Part shown: positions 9,771 through 21,700 of the stretch, piece after piece
How the letters are laid out: each line of letters begins with the position of its first letter
Numbering within the stretch: the first letter of the stretch is position 1
Assembly: GCA_014607495.2 (NCBI GenBank)
Contig: CP053154.1
Location: 3,472,001-3,536,000 of the forward strand
Origin: Carposina sasakii
Lineage: Eukaryota > Arthropoda > Insecta > Lepidoptera > Carposinidae
Reading direction: 5' to 3'
DNA: 64,000 nucleotides
Made by a program: the position numbers and the translations under genes
The notes under the pieces: generated by a model
Databases searched by the model: none
What the model saw: only the letters and a program-made list of their open reading frames with translations
Told to the model about the DNA's origin: nothing

Positions 9771-12700
9771 ATGAATATTGGAGCACCAACAGGGGATTTA
9801 GGGGGGGAAGTTTCACTGATAGCAGATGAGCTGAGCCGTGCAGTGGAACTCACCCTCAACCCTAATGTTTCTCACGAGCAGCGTAGTCAAGCATACAATG
9901 CATGTGAAAGGTAAAGTAATTAATCAAAAACATCACAAATATACAATAAAGTGAAATCTTTGTAGTATTAACATGATTGATTTCAGTTTTAAAGAGAATT
10001 CCCCTTGGTGTGCGCAAGCTGGGCTTCTATTGGCCAGTGGGAACCAGTACTCGGCTGTAGTAAAACACTTTGGTCTCCAGTTAATGGAACACACTGTCAA
10101 GTATAGATGGACTCAGATCAGTCAGGGAGAAAAAATATTTATTAAGGTTAGTTGGATTTTTGTTATACTTTGTTACTTGTAACTGTTATCTGTGACCTAC
10201 ATCTAAAGTTGTTGTTCAATTGGCAATGCATGTTATAGATTATTTTACTTTGTATTATTTAAAAGCTATTGTTATACCAAAGGGTAGTCATTATAATTTA
10301 TATAAATCTATTTCAAACTGGTTCAACCAAAATATGATCCATTTAACAATAGATGTTTGTGTTTTATGGACTCTGTACAACCAAACATGATAATAAATTA
10401 TAAAATTATTAATAAAGAAAATGGAAAAAATTCTTCACCCGAGTGGGAATAGAACCCACGACCACTGCAAACCGTGCCAGCCGCTATAACCACTAAGCCA
10501 CCGGGTCAATTACTTGGATGACGAATTTTACCATCTCTTTTCTAAATTACACATTGGTAACGTCTTCATCACGATAGCTATACACTAGCCAAATCTCGGC
10601 AAACAAAGCTGAATCCCTCAGCACAATGTTTAAAGATGAAACGATCAACCATATCCTAACTGATTATATTAATGGAGAAGTGTTTTTATAAATTTATCTT
10701 TGTCAAATTAAATTTGTCATCCGAGTAATTGACCCAGTGGCTTAGTGGTTATAGCAGCTGGCACAGTTTGCAGCGGTCATGGGTTCAATTCCCACTCAGG
10801 TGAAGAATTTTTCCATTTTATTTATTAATAATTTTATAATATATAATATCTTGACTAAGATAAATTTATAAAAAAAAATCTCCATTAATATAATCCGTTA
10901 TGGTAATAAATGTTATCCTTCAAAAAATTATTTCTTTATTTGGTTTATATTGGCTCACATGGATACATATTATATGTACCTATACCATGTTGACACCTTT
11001 TTTTGTTATTTGCTAATTTTGTTTGTTAAATATCTATTTCCTGAATCAATCTCAATATGTAAGATTAATTATTCCTGGGACAATAGCTGGCTAGATTATT
11101 TTATTAACAGTGTCCTGTTATGCATATCTAAATTTAAAAGAAAAAAATTAGTGTGGTGTCGTGGGACACCAGGTAGGAACGAAGTTCCTTCTGCTAATGT
11201 AGAATCGACACAATTTGCAAAAGAAAAATCGTGCTCAATTTTATGTAGGTTTTCTTGATTTTTCTCTTAAATATTGCTGATTAGTTTTTATTTAAGTACA
11301 GGAAGTTAACTTTTAAAAAGAAATATTCACACACACACACACATATATATATATATAATCTCTATCAAGTTTCGTAGTTTTTTTCTCAATTTTTCTGTAT
11401 GACCCTCAAAACAGCAAGAAAGATAACCTAGAAAACCTTACAAAGATTTTAGTATGTACACACAATATTAACCAATGAAAATATTTTATATTTATAAATA
11501 AACTAATACTTACGTATTTAATTATTTTGCACTGAATAATTTCCCACTATTATCACTGTCAATTGCATTCAAGTCACTTGTTAGTTCACTTGCCATTGTT
11601 ACTATATTTGTTATTGTTTTGACGAAATTGAAATTGTATGAAAATAAATGTGGCTACTCACAAGTAAAATGTATCTATAATGTGAGTATTCGCCACGTGC
11701 TTGTCCATGAATTCATGAATATATACTATGCATTGGCGGGGTGGAGTAGTAATAGAGAGAGAAGGGATGAGAGAACGAAAAGAAAGAGGGAGAAAGAGAA
11801 AGGTATTATACACTACTCGCTTGTGTATACGACTGTCGCGCCTGCGCACGTCTCATTTAACGGTTTTATTCCACGCACTTTTTCTTAGGTTTTACTATCA
11901 CATTTTTTTCAGTTCGGTCGCGCAGCAAAATCCCTATCTCCTCCAAGCCTGCCGTAAGGAACTTCGTTCCAATAATTTGGAATTTAAAAAACCTAATGTA
12001 TGAAAATTGTTCTCCACTTAGGAAAATGCCATGAAACTTCTCTATTTGGGTGGCTGGGAGACTGGTCACTTGAATGATGCCCTCGCTCGGGTCATCGTTG
12101 AGATGATCAAAAGGGAGTGGCCTCAGCAATGGCCCACTTTGCTGGCTGAACTGAGCGATGCCTGTGTCCAAGGGCACTTACAGACGCAGATAGTGTTGTA
12201 TGTGTTCCTGAGGCTGGTGGAAGATGTTGCTACTTTGCAGGTTTGTAATATGAAATTAGTTTTTGCATGAATATAATAGAATTTGCATCATATCAAATGT
12301 TCTTTCTTACACTCTAACTTGGTTGAGTACATATCAAGGTAGGGAAATGATAAACTAATTATACATATGTAACTATAATCACATTTCTGGTTTAGAATTT
12401 ATTACTAGTGAACACCCGCGACTCCGTCCTTGTGGACTGGATTACTCGCAATGAGCTTATATGTAGTTATATTAACATTTGTTGGCCAATCAAGGGCGGA
12501 TTTAGCTGAGGGAGATTTACGTATCTACTGTGGATCGTGGTCCGGCCCCCCACCTTCCAGTAAGAAAGCTAGGATCCAAACTTCGCCAACGATATGTCGT
12601 ATCCGGCAACGGTGATTCTCATATTGCCCATCCAATCGATCTTTGATCTAAAAGTTCACAGGGATACATCATAAACCAGAAAAGTTTCATGTAGTTGTAT

Positions 12701-15700
12701 GTAATTGTATGGGGTTATTGCACGAAACCGTCCGTAACCGGCGTGCGTACTTCACTAATAATTTTACTAGGGACAGCAAAGTTCGCAAATTTATCGAAGC
12801 ATTTCCTCCGATAGGAAATATTTATTTAGGCGCGTTTATTAAAGGAAGCTAGTCTCACGGCTATTGGTGGAAATGTTTCAATATTTTTTGCTAACATCGC
12901 TGTCTTTTTGCAAATTGTTTAATAACCCAGACCCGTGATGTGCACAGACCCTGGAGCAGCACCAGCGCCGCAAGGACATCTACCAGGCGCTGACGACGCA
13001 CATGGCGGAGATCTTCGCCTTCTTCATGAGACTGATCGAGCTGCACGTACAGGAATTTCGGGAGAAGACTGCCGCTGGTGACGCGCGCGCCGCCAGTAAT
13101 GAACGAGTTGTGCAGGTACTTACATTCAGTGCCGGCTACTAGGTATTTGCGTATTCTAGGCTTTCTAGAGGTGCCGTTGACGCTTATTTTCGTCCTGGCA
13201 CTAGGTGTTGGTTGACCTGATGTTATGACACCCTTAGAAAATCTGCCGGCAGCGAATGTGTTAATATGTCCATATGTCAAAGTACGTTTTCGTGCAATCT
13301 ACATAATGAAAGGTTGTGTGGTTATATGCGACGTAACAGTAGACCTCACTTATTAGTGGACCCGTCCCAAAGCCAGCACAAATGCTTTTAGAATTAATGT
13401 TGATTATGGATGTGTTTTAAAAAATGTACTTGTCTATCCTGCAATTTATGCTGCATGTTGCGGACAAATCCAAAGATCATAATAATTGGTTCAGCGTTTT
13501 CGAAATCTCCCTTTCCAATATATAATATCAAGACGCAACGCGCTCGCGGACAGCCATAAAAAGTACTTGAATCTGAACCATTTAAAAAATGCCTAAAACA
13601 AAAAAAAACACATCTTCTACTAGCATTCTGATCTTGTTAACAGGTCGTCCTGCTAACCCTGACGGGGTTCGTGGAGTGGGTGTCAACCAACCACATAGTG
13701 ACGAATAACGGCCGCCTGCTGCAGATACTGTGCATACTGCTGCAGGACGAGGCGTTCCGGCTGCCGGCGGCCGAGTGCTTGCTGCAGGTCGTCAACCGGA
13801 AGGGCTCGGTGAGTATATTGACCATATAAGTGTAAAAAAATTTGCTAGAAGTATAGCATAGCAATCAACAGCGGGAATCTATGGCATCTTGTTAATAACG
13901 GAAACTTTAATAACAATGACAATTAATATTAAAAATTAGTTAAAAGAAGTGTGCAGATGCTGCCTCATTTTGAAAATGCATACATACTTAAATTGTCTCA
14001 TGTTTTTGGATAGTTACAATTTTTTTAGTAATAGGTAACCTTAAATTGGGATGTTGACTATGGTTGAATTTTAATGACATTTTATGATTATCAGAATAAG
14101 GGCCGATTTTTCCAAACGTCAGATAGCCTGTCAGAGGAATACAGTTAATGTTGTCTTTCTCTATAACTTGATCATAATAGAGACAGCATCAACTTTATTT
14201 CTTTCATAGGCTATCTGATGTTTGGAAAAATCGGCCCTTAATCATCAAAATCATACCTATCTGTAAAATTACAATTTGATTCCAAATGAGGTAGTGATAG
14301 CCTTCAAAGTTAAGTGGGCAAGTCCATTTTTTAAATGTGAAATTTATTGAAAATTGCAACATCACATGACCACCTGCATCATTTACAGCAACTTTTGTTT
14401 TGTGACCATATTTATAAACGCAAAATTTAATATAGCTGTCGAACAAAAGTTCGCGCGTCTTTTACGCGCATACAAGTTACTGAAAACGTGACGTCATAAT
14501 GTGTAGCCGTTTGTATGGAGCGTTTTTCGTCAAGTATAAAATTGTGATTTTGAAATTGTTATATCCCGGAAAGTTTTCATGCTAGCAAAGTTTTTCTTTC
14601 GCAAATGTTTCTTTCATTTTATGATCTTTCGATATAAGTACAAATAAAAAAACTGTCAACATCCCTATTATTACCGTATTTACTGTGCTATATTATTTCA
14701 GACAAAGGAGCGCAAACCTCTTATGATATTATTTAGTGAAGACGCAATCTCGTGCATCCACCGCGCTGCTGTAGCCAGTATCAACGCGGCCGATGAAAAT
14801 AGTTACATGTTCCTAAAGAAATTGTCTCAGGTATGTACCTACATCATTCTGATCATTTTTAATCAAGAGAGAGTCTATTCAGAGTTCCACTGCTGAACAT
14901 AAGCCTCCCCCAAAAACCTTTGTTGCGATATTATAATGTCTACTGCGATATGATAAGATATTGAAACTAAAGGATTCATCATATTCAAGGTTTTTTAACA
15001 TCTTTAACTTTTAACTCCTAAACTAGCAATCGAGTTGATAGAAAGGGTGTTGATATTAAGAAATATGTACATACTACTATTTTGTTTCCATTCTTCACTA
15101 ATCTTTACGAAATATGGTTGTTACCTACTTAAGTTTGTATTGTGATGTAATGTAGTGTAAGTAAACATAATGTACTAATCTCAAGCTAGACAATGTTGTT
15201 TATGATGAGATTGTGATGTCTATAAACATCTAATGCTTTACAACTTAATCTTGTTTTGATGTTTTGTAGATAAAAGAAATACATAAATAGATTATTATTA
15301 TAGTCTGACCTTTTTCTAGTCATACTATGCTGATATCACAAACAATAACACAATCACCTAGTAAAATCACAAAAGAGTGAGTAAATGAACCAATATTGTA
15401 ATGAATGAGCAATGTGTATTTTGGAAAACAGAAAGTACACTTGTATACACATTGTTTGTAATCTATACTAGAGTGCAAGTTTGGCAAACCAAATTATACA
15501 GCATTTTAAATACTGTTTTTTTTTCTTCTTTGTACAGGTGCTAGCAGGTCTGGCCCAACAACTGACGTCCCTATGGACGTGCACGTCCAACGTTGGCGCA
15601 TGGTTCCCCGTACTACTAGAGACTACGTTACTGTTGGGCGCACATCCGTCGCTAACCCTAACGCAGTCGGCCAACGCGGTGTGGCTGGCCTTCCTCAAAC

Positions 15701-18700
15701 ATGACCAGATATCTAAACTGCCGCCCGTGCTGGCAGCCGTGCCGAGATGGCTGCAAGCTGCTGCCCCTAAAGTGCTTAAAGTAAGTGTTTTATAAAAAAT
15801 CTCTGAAATTTTCGTAAATTATGTGTTTTAGTTGCCGTCATATAACAAATACTAAAAACGGATGAGGATACTACAATTGTTTTTAGTCGTTTTTTTTAAT
15901 ATGATACGGAACCCCCTCAAAAAAGAGTAAGATATCTAACACCCTATACACGTATGTAGTAGACTTTAGCGGTGATAGCCCAGTGGTTAAGACGTGCACC
16001 TTCCAATCGGGAGGCGTAAGTTGGATCCCAGTCACGGGCCTGTAACAATGAATTTCTTTCGTGTACAGATTTTAATGTTGCAAAATTGTCACTTAGCTCG
16101 TGCCTCGGAAAGCACGTAATACCACTGGTCCTGCGTCTGATCTCTTCGGTCGTGTCGGCTTTCCGTCCCATCGGACTATGAGAAGTAACGGAATAGAGAG
16201 TGCATCTGTGCTTGCGCACACACTTGTGCACTATAATATCTCCTGCGTACCTGGCCAATCTCCGTAGAGATTGGTCGCCTTGACCTTGAAATACGGTCGG
16301 AGATCATCAGACTGTAGTAGAGTGTAAAACCAGTATGTAACACAGGTGACGTACCCGCGGGACCGCACACGCGGCGCGGACGCGGCGGCGTACGCATGCG
16401 TGGACTGTGACAGCGAGCAGGAGTTCGCCGCCTTCTTCAGTCGGTGCCGCACCGAGCTGCTCGACGGCTTGCGGTATGTAACGTGCACGCGGCGTCCGGC
16501 CCGCTTATTACCTAACTAGCAAAAGCAAAGCGATAGCGAAAATTGTACAAAAATCGCTGATTGCTTGTCAAATTCGTATTACGTAAAAATAATTTCAAAA
16601 TAAACTTTGACATTTCAAGGCGAATATTGTACAATTTTCGCTATCGCTTTGCTTCGGCTTTGCTATTGCTTTTACGTAATTATGGGGCCGCTTTTCTATT
16701 GCCTTTACGTACTCAGGGGGCGTATTACGTACGCGTGTGTCAACTTCATAGTCAAGTGTTATTCTGATGTTCAAGCTACACAACTGTCAGATTTCTTCTA
16801 AATGAAAGAGTAACAGACCAAACATTATCTCATTCGCAATTATTTTTATTTTACATTTATAATGTCTACATTTAAATTTTAACATTTTGCATTTATCATT
16901 GACCATATTGCGCTATTGCGCAACCCCATAACTATAGGTAATTAGATACGGGAAGTAAATAATGATTATATTATCTAGATTCATCATTGACTGGTTTCTT
17001 TCCCCCCCCCAGTTACTGTATGTCGGCGGCGCCGCTGGTGACGTGGACGTACGTGGAGCAGTGGACACGCTCCGCTCTAGAGAAGATCGCCTCAAGTCCG
17101 CCCAAGATCGACGTGTGCCATCCCGTACACGTCGAATGCGAGGCTCTTACGCTGGTATTTTATTTATTTTCTTTATTTAGCAAAACCAACAGCATTTACA
17201 TACATATAGTCAAGCCCATTATTCCCAAAGAGGTTGGGCAGAAGTGTGCAAATTACACACCCACTTTTCACCAGTTAGCCTACCGCCGCTTTTCGGGCAA
17301 AAATACAACAATCTAGCGACCGGAAGCGAATCCAATGGGAAATGTTTCAGAGTCATTCTAAATAGCAACAACATATACATATTATAATAATTACAAGTAA
17401 ATTTAGCTATAGTAAGCCTAAAAATGGGTTTTCACAATATTTTTATGTTAAAGTGGTACTTTAGAAACAAGGAGACAGATAGCTTCTCATCCATACAATG
17501 TTTTCAAACGTGGACTTGTTTTTTCAAAGTATGATGTAAAAGCATCAAACAAGCCTTACGTACATACATATTCATACGGCGTCAGCCTATTGCAGTCCAC
17601 TGCTGGATGCAGGTCTTCCCCAGGGCACGCCACAAGGCTCGATCTCCCGTTTTTACCATCCAGTCACTACCAGCCGCCCTCTTTTATATTCATATGGAGT
17701 TTCCCAATTGGGGTAGCCACAGCTGCAGGATCACGTAAGAGATTCTTACAGCCACGTTTTGCATAGCGAAGTCAGACGTTAGTACGTCACCAACATCTGA
17801 CCCCGCTAATAATAGTGACAAGTTGCTAGCTCATTGTTTGAGGGAACACTCCTAAATGTAGGCGATGGGCTGACCACCTGTCACTACTAACCGAACTTGT
17901 ACACACACACACACACACACACACATATTCACACACTTCACAACACATTGACCTAATCCCACACTAAGATCCCTAAGGTCTTGTCTCGTCGTACATCTCA
18001 ACTATACCCTCAAAATTGGTCAGAAGTGGCACCATGTGGTTCTATCGGCCCTTGGTGCTCTGCCTACCCCGTAAGGTATGAAGGTGTGATTATATATGTA
18101 TGTATGTACATTCCTAAATTCCTTAGTCGACTCTTACGACATGGACGGAAAGAGATGCAGCTGATGTATTGTAGTAAATGCTACAGCACAGGTAATTGGC
18201 CTTTTTAGATTAAAGCGAAATTTGAAGTAATAACATTAGGCACATTTTGGGGGTTACACATAATTTTACAAGGCTAAACTAATTTAATTTTACCAATCGT
18301 TCACTCATAGTTAAGTGCAGCCAGTGCATGTCCAAAGTGAATAACTAAATGAGACTAGTATGCATTGCGTTGCGATGCGAGTGACATAATGACTATCAAG
18401 AATATTCCAAGCATATAATCAGTTTGTTTACTTCTGAGTTGGCACCTGCACTTAACAATGTATATAAATAAAGCTTTATTAATTAGTTGATTCTTCCTCA
18501 GGTATTAGACGTGGTCCTATCCCGCCTACTGCAAGCGGAGCCCCGTCCAAGTGTATTAGAAGGGCTACAGCTACTACGGTCGTGCGTGGCCTGTAACCCC
18601 GCCTCGCCGCTCATGCTGTCTCTGTTGCTCTCGCTCATCTCCGCTCTAGTCGTCTTCCTCAGCTGCGCGTGCAGCCAGCTAGCCGGTGAGTATTAAACCG

Positions 18701-21700
18701 AATGACTCCGATATGACTTGATTGACTTTGATTCGTCAATACGATACGATATCATATTGTTCAAGCACTCTGTACCTACATATTTTCGCAATTTCGCGTT
18801 CTAGATTAGTTCTGAACTTGTCCGACAGGTGACTTTACTACATATCAATCCCCAGGTCCCGGTGTAGGCGCAGCGAGCGCAGATCTTTTACCGCAGGTGT
18901 TAGACAAGATATTCGCAGCGCTGCTATACGAGGGTAACGCTCACGACGACCGACGGTCACGCTCCGTGAAGAATGTTCGCAGGCACGCCGCGGGGCTACT
19001 AGTCAAATTGGGCTCGAAGGTATGTATTTAACTTTATCTTTTTGACACAGCTCTGGAGCTATGATATAGTGGTACGAACTTAAAAATACAGCCGAAATTG
19101 GTTATCAAAACACAAAACCCTTGGTTACACAGTGCAGTTGCAATGTGTGAAATAAAATGAACGAAAGTATATTATATCTTTCAACTTAACAGCGTAGTTT
19201 GCACGAGCGGTTGACACCTGCACCAGTACTCCCAATGTGTAAACACAGCTTTACAAAAAGATAACTCGCCTAATAACGCCAGTGTCCTTTTTTTCTCAGT
19301 ACGCGTTGCTACTTCTACCGGCATTCTCCCGCCTGCACGCGTTAGCATCACGAGCGCTCGCCACCGGAACACTGAGCGTCGTGGAGAGTGTCACGCTTCA
19401 GGAGGCGCTGCTACTGGTCGGGAACCACTTCTGCAGCCTGGAGCGACAGGCCGCGCTAGTAGCCGAGGTCAGTACTGTGCCGCAGCGAGCGCAGAGAGCC
19501 TGGTCGGGAACCAATTCTGCAGTCTGATTGGCTGTTTGATTTTCGGCGTTAACATTACTTCAATACGAGTTAGGGCCGATATTTCCAATGGACCTAATAG
19601 AACATAAAGTTAATGCTGTTTCTATCTTCATCTAGTTTTAGAGACAAATTGTAATTTCTAGGACTTGTATTGGACTTTGGTTTGGTCCACGTCCGATACA
19701 ACGCTCCGCTACAAACGCGGCAGATTCACTTCAAAATTTCTCATCTACTAGTGAATAACTTCATAATGTTACATAATACCTCAAACCGACAGGTATTGGG
19801 CGACAGCAGCGCGCGCTGGGCGGCCCTCGAGCCGCACATATCGTCTCCGGACGCGCTGATCCGGCTGCTGGGGCTGGACCGTCCGGCGCCGGCCGGCGAC
19901 GAGCCGGACGAGTGCGGCCAGGCGCGCCGCACACTGCTGCACGCCATGACGTTGTTACTGGGCGTCGTCAAGCGGACCACTGTGCCTGCTGATCCGGATA
20001 AGTACGTGTTGGTTTTAATATTTCATGTTTAGTTTTTAGCCTTTTGGTTTTGGAACGTGAACTTTAAGGTGACCACTCAAACCTCGTATCGACTGTTCCT
20101 GTTCAGTGGGTACTACGAGTAAGAGGCATGCAACTTGACGCCACCTGCGCCCTAGGACCTTATATGGGACACTTATTGCCTTTCTGCACACAGAAGGACC
20201 GGACGGGTCCTCTCCTCTGGGTGATGTTAGTTCGCGGGCCGGAGCCGGTGGTCCCCTATGATGCGCCCACCCGGCTCCCTCGCACGTACGCTTCGACTGC
20301 TAACATGAAAGTGTTTTTGCAGAGCGACGCGAGGAGGTTACAGCGCGGGTGTGACCGCCGCCGGTAACCCGATCTGGCGGAACCCGTGCAGCGCGCACGT
20401 GCTGCCGCTGTTCCCGCACGCGCTGGGCCTGGCGCGCGCTCTGCACGGTCTGCCCGGCCGCCTGCCCGCCGACGTGCTGGCCGTGCCGCCCGCCGAGCGC
20501 CGCAACCTGCTGCCGCGCGCCGAGCCGCCCGCGCCGCCGCCCGCGCACCAGGCGCCGCACACGCTGCACGACCACGTGAGTGTAGCGCCGCCTGCTGCCG
20601 CTGCTGTGATTGCTGATACTTCCTTCTTGCTAGCAACGGTGCGTTGCTAAACCTTTAAATAAAGCAGCGACGGCAACTGCTTTTCAAACGAGTTGGGTAA
20701 CGCGTTCCACCTGCTATCTTATAATGAAGAATCTTATTGTGAGACTAGGTATGTATGTTATGCAGGTGTGGCAAATAGAGATTGCCACTTACTACTCCAG
20801 AAATAGGCAGATAGAACTATATTGAGTTGACGTCTCTTACTCTTATGAATTTTGATGCTGTCTTTCTCTAAAACTTGAGTTATCCTTCAATTAAACCATT
20901 GAAAAAAATCAACTCTTATCCTATGTCTATGCACTCATACATATATTCTCAATCCCCAGGTATGCCATCTCGTAGGTGCAGCAGCCATCACCCTGGGTCG
21001 CGAGTTATACGCAGTGCCCGGGCTGGCCAAGTTCCTGTCGACCACGTTACTGCACGGGCTGGAGTGTTTGCCCGACCACTGGCTGCGGCCGATTGTACGG
21101 ACCGCCTTGAAGCCGCTGCTGCATCATTGCCCGCCCGCGCATTTGGCCGATGTGGCTTTACCTTTGCTGGACCATTTCTTACCTTTTAGTAAGTATTAGG
21201 TTATGTTGTCGTTATAGTATTGTTAATTTATTTTATTAGGATTTTCGTTTTCAGTATGGGCTCTGTTTTTGTTTGTTCCTTAAAATAACGTTTGCAATAT
21301 TGTCCTTTGTATGGGTGAAAGACCTAGACGACTTTTATTCACTATTTATTGACAAAGCTATGACATTGCTAGACTAAGTGAAGTATGCGAGAAAACGTAT
21401 ATGCGCCGACGATTGATACAGTAATTAAAGTGAGTTTGTTTGTCTCAGTGCTGGAACACTTAACGCAGCGCTGGGACTACATCACGTCACTGTACGAGAG
21501 CGGGAAGCTGGAGGAGGAGGGCAGCGAGAGCCAGGAGGTGCTCGAGGACATCCTCGTGCGGAACCTCACGCGCGAACACATGGAGCTGCTCAAGGTGAGG
21601 CAGGATGAGTACATCACGTCACTGTACGAGAGGGAAGCTGGAGGAGGAGGGCAGCGAGAGCCAGGAGGTGCTCGAGGACATCCTCGTGCGGAACCTCACG

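Noticed and set aside
20256..20636. Several long overlapping frames on both strands
   Set aside because: This is GC-rich exon 14 of XPO5; shadow frames arise because stop codons are rare in GC-rich sequence. The plus-strand frame with [12 protein letters not shown] is the real one.
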